Origin: Anthonomus grandis grandis
Taxonomy: Eukaryota; Arthropoda; Insecta; Coleoptera; Curculionidae
Assembly (NCBI RefSeq): GCF_022605725.1
Contig: NC_065551.1
Coordinates: forward strand, 1,922,001 to 1,986,000
DNA: 64,000 nucleotides
Direction of reading: 5' to 3'
Shown here: positions 35,801 to 42,458 of the stretch, piece by piece
Layout: every line of letters begins with the position of its first letter
How positions within the stretch are numbered: position 1 is the stretch's first letter
The notes under the pieces: generated by a model
What the model saw: the letters and a program-made list of their open reading frames with translations, nothing else
Databases searched by the model: none
Told to the model about the DNA's origin: nothing
Made by a program: the position numbers and the translations under genes

Positions 35801-38800
35801 AACTATTACATCACTCAAATCTCTTATGAACAAGTTAAAAAAGACCGGTCCAATATGCGAACCTTGAGGCACGCCTGAAGATACTTCAATACCATTAGAA
35901 ATATAATTACTTATCCTGACCAACTGTGTGCGACCTGTCAAAAAACTGTGACAAAACTCGACCAAAGTCCTACCAAGGCCCATAGCCCCAAACTTCTGAA
36001 CCAGATGTTCATGACCAACCCTATCAAAGGCCTTTGAGAAGTCTGTGTACACACTATCGACCTGTACAGACCTCTCAAAAGCACCAATCAAATCATACTG
36101 GTAAGTCAACAGGTTAGTCACCGTAGATCTACCCTGACAAAAACCATGCAGATGATCACTAAGCAATCGCCTACAGTGCCACGAAAATCGCACAGAAAAC
36201 AACCTGTCAAACAGTTTAGGAACTACAGACTGAATACACACACCTCTATAGTTACAAATATCAGTTCTATCCCCATTTTTATGAATTGGCGTTAAAAAGC
36301 TTACCTTCCAATAATCAGGAAATTTGCCTGATGTCAAGCTTGCGCAAAACGCGTCAGATAAACGAAACAGATATATGCAGCGTTAATGTATCAAAAGAAG
36401 ATAAAATGATAAATGTCAGTGGTTTTAAAACAATTACTTTCATAACAAACATGCCTGTCTCGTTTCGATTGACGGATGACATTATTTGTCACAAGATAAT
36501 TTAAATTTTAAATTATGGAAAAGAAAAAGCCTTTTTGTGGATTTCGAAATCCTCAAGCCAAAAAAATGGTACTTAGCTAAAGCCCTTGGAATTAGTTTAA
36601 GAATGGTGCAAAAGTTTGTATATGAAAACAAGAACAATCTTATTCCCAAGAAGGAAAAAAAGTGTAAAAGGAAGAAGCCGAAGACTAAAGATTTAAGTGA
36701 ATGTGTAAAAATGGAAGTAAGGGATAGGATTTATGAACTATATAGGCTAAAAACAAATATAAGACTGCCATTTCTGAGGGATGTTTTAAAGCAACGCGGC
36801 ACTTTGGAAATTGGACTTTCTGCTTTATCAAAATTAATTTAAAGCATAGGTTTTCGCTATAAAAAAGACTGCAATAGAAGATATTTGTGTAAACTACCAA
36901 ATATTGTGAGTCAACGAATAGGATTTTTAAGACAATATACACAAAATGAAAAATCAAAGTTAAGGAAAGTGGTATTCTTAGATGAAACTTGGATATTTTC
37001 AAACGGGAGTGAAATAAAATCTTGGCAAGATGAATCTGTGAAAAGCGTGAAAAGAAAAAAAGGATGTGGTCAGGGAAAACGATTTATTATTTTACATGCC
37101 GGGTCTTCAACGGGATTCGTTCCAGATGCAAGTTTAATTTTTTCTTCTAAGTCTAAAAGTTTGGATTATCATGACAATATGAATTGCGAAATGTTTGAAA
37201 AATGGTTAAAGGAACAGTTAATACCGAACTTGCAAGAACCTTCCTTAATAGCATTAGACAATGCGTCGTATCATTCAAGAATTTTGAATAAACAACCAAA
37301 TGGAAGTTGGAGAAAAAGCGAAATTTATGAATGGTTAGTAAAAGAAAATCAGAATCCCTTGCCATATATGCTAAAATCCGAACTTCTTTTAATTGCAAAA
37401 TCGCTGAAAAGGCCAAAAATATATGCTGTTGACGAAATAGTACGTGAATATGGCCATGAAGTTTTAAGATTGCGACCATACCATTGTAAGTTTAATGCCA
37501 TTGAGCTTATATGGGCAGGGTCAAAATCTTATTATGAGAAGTATATGGGTGCTGGGCTTAGATCTGACCAGGTTGAAGCTGTTTGGAATAAGGCATTGAA
37601 TCACATCACAAAGGAGTCAGTGGATCACACAGAAAACATTATTAGAACCTGGTGGAAGAGAGAAAAAGTACTCGATATCCAAGTTGAACCATTGATCATT
37701 GCTCCATTTGAAGAACATTCGGAAAATGACGAAGAGTTTACGACTCTGTTAGTGATAATGATAGTTAAAATCAGTTTCTTTTTTTAGTCAAATTTGTTAC
37801 TTCATTTTTATACATTCACTTAATTTATCTTCAGTCTTCGACTTCTTCCTTTTACACTTTGTTTCCTGCTTGGAAATAAGATTGTTCTTGTTTTCACATA
37901 CAACCTTTTGCACCATTCTTAAACTAATTCCAAGCGCTTTAGCTACTTCTTCTTGTACATTCTAAGCAATCCCTTATTTTCTTTTTCGTTATTAAAATAA
38001 TTAGTTTTTTTTAAACAAAGCTAAGTAAATAAATTGGTGAATGCCCTGGGAGATAGAAATGCCCGCCGCATTCACCAGTTTTTTTTTTAGTTATTTTTTA
38101 TCTTTTTTTGACTTTTAACTGATATAAAAGAAAAGATCTTTTTCAACAACAACTTTTTTAATTTTCTGTGCATCAACGTATAGATTGGGTCGAACGACAA
38201 ATAATAAATCATATAATTAACATGTCATTTTAAAAGTGAGATTGTAACATGAACTTGCCTTTAAACAAAGAAAGTAGTTTTCTGGTGTCTGACTGCACTG
38301 CATCACACACAATACAAATTAATTGTTTGTCATTATACCAAAATGTATAGTTTCCCAGTAATTATTACAAAAAAACACAATCACACATAAACAAAGAAGA
38401 AGACAAGATCAAATAATCGTTAAAAATTAGACGCTGTGCCCTGAAATCGACAAATTAGTATGTTATGCACATACATAGGGTCATGCTAAATCGTATACTA
38501 ATTTTTCAAAAATGTAGGTGACAACCATTTTTAAATAAAATATGTACAATTTTAATGAAAGGCTAGGGAGGCATTTTTGCTCTCATAAAAAAATATAAAA
38601 TGCTTAGATTTAGATATTATTGCGTAAAGAAAAATTGTTATTGAGAATTCCGTCTATTTCGGACAATATTTCAAAAAAGAAAAATCAATATTATGTCTGG
38701 CAACTTAGCAGAATATCGGGGATTCTAGGCATATACCGATGAGGTGTATACCCAACGGGATTTAAACTTATGGGCTTTTTCACGTCATGAAAGGAAATAA

Positions 38801-39484
38801 CCAACGTATGTTTTACATGTCGAATCTCGGATACGTAGTATTCCGCAGACATTTTTATGGCATTAAAGGTATCACGTCAGTTAATAATTATGATCTAAGG
38901 TGTATACGCGCCTTTAATATGTCACATGACGGCGTTCAATGTATTGTCAAACTCTCAAGGAAATAACATTTTGGCAGCCACTGATTTTTCAATTTGATTC
39001 ATATTACGTGGTGACCTTTGAACCCGCACGATAAGAGCGAAGGCCACTATAGGTATGCGTGTTCTACACAAAAACTTATTTGAAAAAAAAACTAAAGTTT
39101 TCAAGTCAGTTTTCTTGGGTTCTAAAACGTACAATATGTATCTGTTGTAACAAATAAATAAATGTGTTTTTGCATCATTCCTTTCTTATTAAATATTAAA
39201 TTAATATATTGCAGGCCGCAAGCGCTTTTCTAGCGTTCCAGCGGTTCAAACAAGGCTCAGATGCAGCATTCGCTTCAAACTTTGAATCTGATAACATGCA
39301 AAACGCGTATCCCTCTTATCCGGGTGGACCGGAAACGGATCAACACTACCAAGAACCTCCATTTTCCGCTGGACCCAACTCTAGAGGCAAGTTCTAATTT
39401 TAAGTTTCAAATATGTTAAAAAATTATTCATTCTTTATTATTTCGGGTTTAGGTCCAGGAGATTTTCAGGCGCCAGCCTATTGA
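14797..39484 (+). CDS. Syngr: Synaptogyrin, five coding exons
   Basis: The spliced product is about 225 residues and reads through five exons (14797-14898, 21055-21286, 21408-21547, 39215-39386, 39453-39484) without a stop until TGA at 39484. It begins MEGVGAYGGGKAGGAFDP and has four hydrophobic segments (about residues 26-46, 72-93, 104-126 and 144-167) in the MARVEL arrangement, with YNGDADACNYGVG in the first lumenal loop and WAKSNDPPSG in the second. The C-terminal tail is cytoplasmic and rich in Tyr/Pro/Gly. Synaptogyrins are integral synaptic-vesicle proteins involved in vesicle biogenesis and exocytosis. Introns 1 and 3 hold most of the TEs between 15 and 39 kb, nearly all of them antisense or broken. 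The start is the first ATG, and family N termini look alike. Confidence 0.95.
14899..15352 (+). other. Start of synaptogyrin intron 1
   Basis: No repeat recognised before the LINE tail at 15353. Confidence 0.5.
15353..16480 (-). mobile_element. 3' end of a Jockey/CR1-type LINE, antisense in intron 1
   Basis: A (TAA)n block at 15353-15364 is the complement of a microsatellite tail preceded by AATAAA, like the tail at 49671-49713. Further in, an antisense frame at 16252-16049 reads LYGICFCGSARGALDIF and RTSCRPYFSKLKILTLP, the typical end of the thumb/C-terminal region (compare RDSCKPLF...KILTLF near 33350). The piece is 5' truncated and full of stops. Confidence 0.6.
16481..16907 (-). mobile_element. 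LINE tail debris
   Basis: A TTTATTTGTTTATTTATCCAGG block at 16720-16741 looks like the complement of an (AAAT)n LINE tail. Little coding sequence is visible behind it. Confidence 0.35.
16908..18070 (-). mobile_element. Antisense LINE fragment (I/Nimb-like 3' half)
   Basis: It begins with a (TTTA)n tail at 16910-16935. Behind it, in changing frames, are remnants of the post-RT region: a segment meaning FDEHLYFNTHI...LGFVLHNCREF near 17870 and wording that matches the LINE at 34961-36337. It is heavily decayed. Subfamily is inferred only from similarity to that copy. Confidence 0.5.
18071..18564. other. Decayed intron sequence
   Basis: Probably the upstream continuation of the antisense LINE debris, but too degraded to prove. 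No other feature. Confidence 0.3.
18565..18729 (-). mobile_element. LINE C-terminal fragment cut by a long-TIR insertion
   Basis: Antisense frame with YLVRSLLEFSNTIWSPYF and IERIEIVQRMFIRFARYAL, matching SLVRSLLEYASVIWSPYY and HLEAVQRRFLRSLAYRAE in the LINE at 34961-36337. The match ends exactly where the element at 18730 begins. Confidence 0.65.
18730..20811 (-). mobile_element. Complete long-TIR mariner-like element in synaptogyrin intron 1
   Basis: Termini CCGGGTGGTGCGTCGCCGAG and CTCGGCGACGCACCATCCGG are each flanked by TA. The inverted arms are about 226 bp (18730-18955 and 20585-20811) and share nearly every word. The interior has one antisense transposase gene. The element interrupts a LINE fragment. 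Confidence 0.85.
19438..20506 (-). pseudogene. Mariner-like transposase of the 18730-20811 element
   Basis: The N terminus reads MNYSIDQKLAIIKWHYAGNN from 20494, with an alternative upstream ATG at 20506. It is followed by a helix-turn-helix region (SKPIPSISTIKRIVNKF). The C terminus (19632-19438) reads MWGHLKSVIYKS... YCLAVNGGLFEHLIN. The middle, read antisense through 20030-19640, shows LWGHL preceded by a SPDLSPNDFF-type motif in broken frames. Several frameshifts and stops make it inactive. The N- and C-terminal wording is close to that of the 11555-12636 gene. Confidence 0.7.
20812..21054 (+). other. End of synaptogyrin intron 1
   Basis: No repeat recognised. It ends in the acceptor TTTTTCAG. 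Confidence 0.5.
21055..21286 (+). CDS. Syngr: Synaptogyrin exon 2
   Basis: Starts LFSIIVFGCISSQGW after TTTTTCAG and ends VLVDLVFS plus one base before GTAAGC. It encodes the rest of transmembrane segment 1, the first lumenal loop, segment 2 and part of segment 3. Confidence 0.95.
21408..21547 (+). CDS. Syngr: Synaptogyrin exon 3
   Basis: After ATTATAG it reads AFWAFLYFVGFWYLCNQWAK and ends IFAW before GTAAGT. It is separated from exon 2 by a 121-bp intron. It encodes segment 3, the second lumenal loop and most of segment 4. Confidence 0.95.
21548..21964 (+). other. Start of the 17.7-kb synaptogyrin intron 3
   Basis: Unassigned intron sequence before the first LINE piece. Confidence 0.5.
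21965..22207 (-). mobile_element. LINE 3'-end fragment (antisense)
   Basis: A TTTATTTATTGATTTATTTA block near 21964 looks like a LINE tail. The antisense frame 22207-22016 has FVFLYELINGLMIDAPNLLS, similar to LTFYKILNGLYHCPTILEAI in the LINE at 34961. Confidence 0.5.
22229..22800. mobile_element. Truncated CAGGGTG-type element end plus unassigned sequence
   Basis: TACAGGGTGGCCCAAATTCG at 22232 is a typical end of a long-TIR mariner-like or MITE element. No matching second end is present before the next repeat, so it is probably truncated. The rest of the interval has no recognised feature. Confidence 0.4.
22801..22960 (-). mobile_element. Penelope-like element terminal fragment with hammerhead-like motif
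   Basis: On the minus strand 22866-22831 reads a hammerhead layout: CCGAAGA in place of CUGANGA, a perfect 6-bp stem II (GCTAAC/GTTAGC, 3-base loop), GAAA, a minimal stem III CACGTG, and the GTC cleavage triplet. Minimal-stem-III hammerheads are known in the terminal repeats of Penelope-like elements. The U4 core position is changed to C, so this copy should be inactive. No Penelope reverse transcriptase is adjacent. Confidence 0.6.
23223..25308 (+). pseudogene. PIF/Harbinger transposase (two exons, one frameshift)
   Basis: Exon 1 (23223-23515) encodes KKRRQEGKRKFWVHPLI, FFNYFRMSIRSFDELL and PPQERLAVTLR, ending AAG/GTAAGA. Exon 2 starts at 24472 and completes the conserved RYLATG. The catalytic residues are visible: GAVDGNYIRI (first Asp), GSTSDSNIF (second Asp) and RMIECTFGILANKWRIL (Glu). 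Length is about 375 residues, usual for the family. A single extra A in the run near 24903-24910 shifts the frame between NIPNEK and the next conserved LPNDE segment. Otherwise it is open, which suggests a young copy. The enzyme would cut and paste the element into TWA sites. Confidence 0.88.
23847..26202 (-). CDS. MADF/BESS DNA-binding companion protein of the Harbinger element (two exons)
   Basis: Exon 1 (26202-26025) encodes MAAIDVELFITEVEKRPALY and LWTELCEKFIENWNELGDK, the first helices of a MADF (Myb/SANT-like) domain. After the GTAAGT intron, exon 2 (24403 down to 23847) continues NELQKRWKNLRTCFKREYD, the recognition part, then KKRRKYLYFEQLLFLRDSI, an acidic linker, and DEDKYFLLSLLPSLKKF, which fits a BESS motif. 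Exon joining across phase 1 is exact. The C terminus beyond 23847 is uncertain: an open frame continues in another phase to 23582. Such partners bind transposon ends and aid nuclear import of the transposase. Confidence 0.75.
25386..25950. mobile_element. Hairpin-type MITE with ~115-bp TIRs inside the MADF intron
   Basis: The ends CAGGGTG and CACCCTG are flanked by TA. The arms share AACACTAAGTATATAGAACG / AACACTATATAGAATG and AACTTTTATAAGAATAAAAT. No coding capacity. It is probably a non-autonomous relative of long-TIR mariner-like elements. Confidence 0.8.
27600..28743. other. 3' flank of the piggyBac transposase, no gene
   Basis: AT-rich with an inverted pair: ATTCGAATTTGATTCGCATTCG near 27757 and TTCGCATTCGAAGATTCTCG near 28675, with CGTATTTTTGAAACCAT / ATGGTTTCAAAAATACG at 27740 and 28696. 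This marks a small inserted hairpin-ended element of about 0.98 kb (about 27735-28718). No credible ORF. Confidence 0.5.
28744..30490 (-). pseudogene. piggyBac-like transposase
   Basis: Antisense. The N-terminal part (about 30490-30060) is acidic (LHELQTLFEENDGEV, EDTEEDSDSSDD). It is followed by 30048-29728 (FLKLFFDEDLTSKIVEETN, ELYVLLGGMLLSDYAKYP), the usual start of the DDE_Tnp_1_7 region. The main catalytic block (29463-28744) shows KFFFDNYFTSLSLLNHL (conserved Asp), PKIIAGYNKHMAGVDKMDGL (conserved Asp) and a WYWPKVSYLLDASISNGWVL helix. The intervening block 29730-29460 is frameshifted. The Cys-rich C-terminal domain is not evident. Several frame breaks make it non-functional. Confidence 0.8.
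30861..32072 (+). mobile_element. Small TIR element (1.2 kb) carrying a gene-like cassette
   Basis: Termini GGTAGAAAAGTTTATAAAGA (left) and the complement of GTTAGAAAAGTTTATAAAGA (right) extend to ACCGG and are flanked by TATA on both sides. The element interrupts the LINE ORF. Inside, in order: an initiator-like TCAGTG near 31090, an AAAG/GTAAGT donor at 31226-31227, an acidic ORF at 31361-31546, and AATAAA near 31573. I cannot assign the superfamily. Confidence 0.6.
31361..31546 (+). CDS. Short acidic ORF in the small TIR element
   Basis: About 50-60 codons. The likely coding part reads IDNIEKQYFESHHLFDEALDF then a tail of Ser, Asp and Glu (SSDEEIEWSSSDESDLG) and stop, closely followed by AATAAA. 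The listed start codon is not an ATG, and the preceding splice donor suggests the true start lies in an upstream exon. No recognised domain. It could be the acidic end of a lost transposase or a non-functional exon. Confidence 0.35.
   Translation: MINICNRIDNIEKQYFESHHLFDEALDFLKFTVNTGSSDEEIEWSSSDESDLGCNTLSDSE
32074..33675 (+). pseudogene. Non-LTR reverse transcriptase (Jockey/CR1-like), frameshifted
   Basis: The main frame 32086-32931 shows KNHKSSGADGISSRLL, VVIPLHKGGDLDQPCNFRSI, QFGFQAGKGTHDAVF, VFCDLSKAFDCVDHGILLSK (catalytic Asp), GVSQGSVLGPLLFLLYVDDL and QFADDTTILW (FADD box). A stop ends the frame at 32931. It continues at 32983-33309 with the thumb region (CCKFLGITIDGRLRFEDHI, SHIRYGLPFWG) and, after a frameshift at 33310, RDSCKPLFISEKILTLF and FKRELKTLLLAKAYYNLDDF up to about 33675. 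All palm motifs are present but the copy is broken by at least two frame changes. Confidence 0.8.
34206..34475 (-). pseudogene. Penelope-like GIY-YIG endonuclease fragment
   Basis: The antisense frame reads NCNDCDKKYI, an in-frame stop, then QTRRSINVRFKEHVAHMKYG, KSSMAEYVLNTGHFVG and, after a frameshift, NRKLDAYEGLAIFKNQKNIL. The order CDKxYIGQTxRxxxxRFxEH is the C-terminal GIY-YIG nuclease of Penelope-like retroelements. The reverse transcriptase part is absent. Confidence 0.7.
34480..34750. other. Unassigned intron sequence
   Basis: No coding or repeat signature recognised. Confidence 0.35.
34751..36384 (-). mobile_element. 5'-truncated I/Nimb-like LINE with (TTTA)n tail
   Basis: The complement of the tail, (TTTA)n, is at 34751-34779. 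The coding region reaches back to about 36384, where the frame is lost at the truncation point. Only the reverse transcriptase and C terminus are left. Related decayed copies lie at 16908, 18565, 21965 and 22985-27442, so this family repeatedly invaded this gene. Confidence 0.8.
34961..36337 (-). CDS. Non-LTR reverse transcriptase, open over 458 codons
   Basis: An open antisense frame. Motifs in order: VSFLTPIHKNGDRTDICNYR, HGFCQGRSTVTNLL, DSVYTDFSKAFDRVGHEHLV (catalytic Asp), GVPQGSHIGPVFFNLFI, HLAFADDFKLYKGI (FADD box), WCNSNSLELNVKKC, TVKDLGVLFDTKLTF, and the C-terminal SLVRSLLEYASVIWSPYY. The frame continues upstream to about 36384 (LFRLSDAFCASLTSG), so the ATG at 36337 is internal and not the true start. 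N-terminal endonuclease and the first RT motifs are missing by truncation. It cannot be autonomous, but its long open frame suggests recent insertion. Confidence 0.85.
   Translation of the reverse strand: MTSGKFPDYWKVSFLTPIHKNGDRTDICNYRGVCIQSVVPKLFDRLFSVRFSWHCRRLLSDHLHGFCQGRSTVTNLLTYQYDLIGAFERSVQVDSVYTDFSKAFDRVGHEHLVQKFGAMGLGRTLVEFCHSFLTGRTQLVRISNYISNGIEVSSGVPQGSHIGPVFFNLFIRDLSDVIVHSKHLAFADDFKLYKGIESYLDVELLQLDLNSVAEWCNSNSLELNVKKCVCISFGRSNKIINYQYTINNNELKSVDTVKDLGVLFDTKLTFLPHILDIINRSMRSLGFITRNSVHLSPHCFKLLYYSLVRSLLEYASVIWSPYYDSHIEHLEAVQRRFLRSLAYRAEVNIFRNYYIDYNAISVQFNIPNLEVRRHYSDALTFYKILNGLYHCPTILEAIPFNTCQRRINSSMFRLPFHSANYEFFSPLTRTLRFFNENSLDPFSGGLRSFKSKINNLTL
36514..37787 (+). pseudogene. IS630/Tc1-type transposase with ~81 residues between second D and E (DD82E-like)
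   Basis: The likely start is the ATG at 36514 (MEKKKPFCGFRNPQAKKM). A frameshift near 36570 leads to AKALGISLRMVQKFVYENK (helix-turn-helix), and a lone TAA at 36840-36842 sits between LSALSKLI and SIGFRYKKDC. The rest is open to 37787. Catalytic residues: VVFLDETWIF (first Asp), LIALDNASYHS (second Asp) and KFNAIELIWAGSK (Glu). Eighty-one residues lie between the second Asp and the Glu, far more than the 34-41 usual in Tc1/mariner. A group described as DD82E (named Sailor, as I recall) fits best. About 420 residues when read through. Confidence 0.75.
37805..37972 (-). repeat. Inverted partial copy of the DD82E-like transposase 5' region
   Basis: The minus strand matches about 36577-36715 nearly base for base (the helix-turn-helix and Lys-rich segment). 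It adjoins the 3' end of the main copy in opposite orientation. It retains extra bases the main copy lacks (AAATTAAGTGAATG), so it derives from a different template or was copied before some deletions. Confidence 0.75.
37990..39214 (+). other. Last part of synaptogyrin intron 3
   Basis: AT-rich, no recognised element. It ends in TATATTGCAG before exon 4. Confidence 0.45.
39215..39386 (+). CDS. Syngr: Synaptogyrin exon 4
   Basis: Begins AASAFLAFQRFKQGSD (end of transmembrane segment 4) and continues into the cytoplasmic tail NMQNAYPSYPGGPETDQHYQ. It appears to end at AGAG/GCAAGT, a GC donor. If the donor is not used, translation runs three codons further (GKF) to TAA at 39397, giving a shorter tail. 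Confidence 0.9.
39453..39484 (+). CDS. Syngr: Synaptogyrin exon 5 (C-terminal 10 residues)
   Basis: After the acceptor GGGTTTAG the exon reads GPGDFQAPAY and TGA, in frame with exon 4 over a 66-bp intron. Conservation of a short Gly/Pro/Tyr terminus in the family supports it; the GC donor is the only oddity. Confidence 0.75.
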
Positions 39485-40085
39485 GAAAACCCAGCTAGTC
39501 AATAATGAAGCTGCCCAAAAAAAAAAGTAAATTATATTTGATTCACAAGTATTTAGCACTCGATGGTAATTTTGAATATTTTGTACTTATTTACAGTGTA
39601 TTCAACACAATTAGAGGACAAAATCAATTTTCATTATCCTCATGTATACTTTTCAGTATTTTCATGGCCTGATTTTGTAGGCGTGGTTGAATGCAGCCAT
39701 CAGCCTATTTTACTTGTATGTATTACATATATATATATAATCTTGAAACGAGCCCAAAGTGTTGAAAAAGATATTTATATAGCATTGTTCAATGTACAGT
39801 CATAAGTATATATTTATGTCTAAAGATGCATATAGTTTTAGTATTAGAAGCTTCGTAGGAGTATGTTAAGAGCCTTTTATAGGAAGATACTTTTTGGTTT
39901 TGGAGCACTTAACGTAATACTTGTTAGACTAAAATGGCCAAACTAACTCACTATTAGAGAATTTGATCTTTAATATAGCCGCAGCCAGATACGTTTAACA
40001 AAAAAATAAGTCTAAAGAAATGTGAGAGGATAATATGCAAGAGAATATGTTGCATAATTGTTAATAAAGTTTATATGAATAATCG
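39485..40085 (+). other. Probable synaptogyrin 3' UTR
   Basis: An AATAAA at 40063-40068 follows the stop by 580 bases and is a plausible polyadenylation signal. No other gene signature here. Confidence 0.5.
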
Positions 40086-40224
40086 GAAATACCAACTAAC
40101 GCGGTGTGTTCTAAAGTAAACAGTCCATTTTTTTATTTAAAACTGTCTTCTTCGCAGTCTATACAAATTTGCATGATCTAAAAGATTGAGCGTGAAAAAG
40201 TCGCATGGTATCAAATCATGGTAT

Positions 40225-40561
40225 TATGGGGAGTATTAATGTTTAAAAGCCGATTTACAACGCAGTCCAAACCTGCTATTGGTTTATCTTCGTCAAATCT
40301 ATTAGCTAATCCTGCCTTTTTGGCAAATTGATATGATAATTTCCTGACAGCAGTGGTGGTAATTCAAAGAATGCTCCACTAATTGTTTTTATATGGCTTG
40401 AAATGACTGAGATTTACAGGAACACTCTTGAAGTGAAGACGAAGTGTGGCCTGCGGCACGTTGAATGTTTTCTTTGACGATTTAAAAGGCCTTCGCCATG
40501 TCTGCCTTTCATTAAGAATGATGCATATACTTTCGTCGATAGTTGCCAGGCTTCCTGAAAA
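40225..40561 (-). pseudogene. pogo/Tigger-like transposase N-terminal fragment
   Basis: Antisense, beginning just after a TTTTTCAG acceptor at 40562: GSLATIDESICIILNERQTW, then KKTFNVPQATLRLHFKS (psq-type helix-turn-helix) and LSYQFAKKAGLANRFDEDKP with IAGLDCVVNRLLN. This order is that of the DNA-binding half of pogo-family transposases. Stops and a frameshift after SHFKPYKNN break it. The acceptor may pair with the donor at 42899 (see findings). Confidence 0.6.
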
Positions 40562-40614
40562 ATAAATAGGATTTTAAAATACTATACATACTATGTCAAC
40601 TTAAGCCGACGGTT

Positions 40615-40625
40615 ACTACGTCATC
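40615..40625 (+). repeat. Target-site duplication, left copy (ACTACGTCATC)
   Basis: Identical to 42776-42786. The two copies bracket the ORF1-only element exactly. Confidence 0.85.
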
Positions 40626-40690
40626 GCAGTTGGCAGTTGGCAGTTGAGTTGCAGTTGGCAGTTGGGCAGTTGGCAGTTGGGCAGTTGCAG
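40626..40690 (+). repeat. Tandem GCAGTTGG-type repeats at the 5' end
   Basis: About eight partial copies of a 7-8 base unit, with spacing variants (GCAGTTGGCAGTTGG, GAGTTGCAG, GGGCAG). Being at the extreme 5' end of the element, they may be part of its promoter or arise during target-primed synthesis. Confidence 0.75.
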
Positions 40691-40769
40691 TCAAAAACGG
40701 CAAATCTACAAACCTACTAACCAAAGCAGAATACCAAAAACCAACCAGAAACGGCGGAAAACAGCGTTA

Positions 40770-42458
40770 ACTCGCCCCCCATAGTCAGCGGGGGGCCGAA
40801 CCACCGACGTCAAAGACGCCAGAGCACGATAGACAATGAAAACCGAGAAGAACTAGAGCGGGGTAAGTCTCTAGCTGGCACTCCTTACCCCGTCCATAAA
40901 CCTCTCCTCGAACGGAGATACCAAAAAACTCCCACCCAGTCCTCAAATCCTGCCCCAAACATGGAAGCAAATAGTGCTGTATTCAGTGCTGAGGTCTATA
41001 AAGACATCTAGCACTTCACTTGAGTTTCAAATAAAAGACCTGCAATCGAGCATTGAAGAAAAAAATTTAAAACATAAAACGCTCGAAAGCGAAAATGAGA
41101 GACTAAAAAACAAACTTAAGAACACTGAGGAAGAGATCGATCTCCTCAAGGATCAAGTCCGCATCTTCAATGCTCAATTGCGGGAAACTAATGATAATAT
41201 GGAGAAAATATTAAAAATAAACGAACAGCTCGAAAATGATAATAAAAACTTTGCTGAGCAGCTGGGTACGCTGAGGGACCAGCTAAACGATAATGAAAAA
41301 AACATAAATACACGTAAAAGATCCAGAAAAGAGGCAAACATCTCCCCGCGAGAGGAGGAGATGTTACAATCTGAAGATTCTGAATCTAACACTGACACGG
41401 AAGAACCTGGTCCCTCAGCGCGCCCAGATGCTGTAATAAACAGCAAACTGGGTAAGCGGGACACACAACCTCAAAAAAACCCACTCTTTATGCCCCTCAG
41501 TAGTTTATCTATTGCGGGAAAAGGGGGGAGTGCAAAGCCTAGCAATCCAAAGATACCAAAGGTCGTTATCAGAGACACCTCAAACTGGGCTAAAAAATAT
41601 CAGATGATAATGGAAAAGAAAATTAACATTCTTAAAGTACAAAAGGAGAGGCTGGGCTTGGCACTCTTCCCAAAAACAGCGCAAGACCACAGGAATCTGA
41701 CTGCCCTCCTCAGGGAAAGGGAGATGGAATTCCACTCCTTCTTCCTGGAGGAGGACAGAAAGCTAAATCTGATCCTGAGAGGTTTCGACAGAAACTTTAA
41801 ACTGGAGGACATAGAGAGTGAACTAAAGCGGATGGGGTTCGAGCCTGAAGAAATGGGCTGGTTTAACACCGGCCCAGGTCGTAAAAGGCAGACGGACCTC
41901 ATCCGCTTCCTGATCAAAAAAGAACAGGAAGATATCTATAAAGTGGACAGTATAATGAACATCAGGGTCCAAGTGGAGCGCCTCAAAACGTTCCAAATCA
42001 ATAACATAAGACAGGTGGGACAGTGCCATCGCTGTCAGGAGTTCGGACACGCCGCGAGCAATTGCAACGCGGGGCCGCGTTGTCATAAATGTGAAGGAAA
42101 GCATCATTACTCAAAATGCGAAAAAGAACGTACAACACCGGCCCGGTGTTGCAATTGCGGCGGCGACCATCCGGCCAGCTACTGGCGCTGTCCCAAAAAT
42201 CCAAATTTTATTAAAATTAACAGAAAATACGCCGATGCGTTAAAAAGAGAGCCCACTTTGGGCCCGATGTTCAGAGGGACTGAAACTGTAAAAGATCCCG
42301 ACCCAGAGGCTAAACGGTTAAAAACACCCATCCAAAACAATAATTTATTAACGCTTTTATCCTTGCCGGAGGACGAAATAAACTTAAAAATAGATAAATT
42401 AATCTCCAAACTAAATAAATTAACATCAAATCCGGCTTTTAAATTATTATTACAATAA
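40770..42458 (+). pseudogene. Gag-like ORF1 with coiled coil and three CCHC knuckles
   Basis: The coding signal begins around 40770 in one frame (HRRQRRQSTIDNENREELER, then MEANSAVFSAEVYKDI at 40961 to a TAG near 41009) and continues in another frame to 42458. This implies one indel near 41000-41010. The second frame alone has 494 codons. It shows a long heptad-repeat coiled coil (about 41040-41330), an acidic Ser/Glu linker, an RRM-like central region and three zinc knuckles between about 42025 and 42195 (C-x2-C-x4-H-x4-C, C-x2-C-x3-H-x4-C, C-x2-C-x3-H-x6-C), the Jockey/R1 arrangement. Such proteins bind element RNA and form particles. No ATG starts the second frame. Confidence 0.75.

Noticed and set aside
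34751..36384. The 458-codon reverse transcriptase as an intact autonomous LINE gene
   Set aside because: The N-terminal RT motifs and endonuclease are missing and the frame is lost at about 36384.
40626..40690. Tandem GCAGTTGG words as a minisatellite locus
   Set aside because: They start exactly after the target duplication, so they are the 5' end of the half-LINE.
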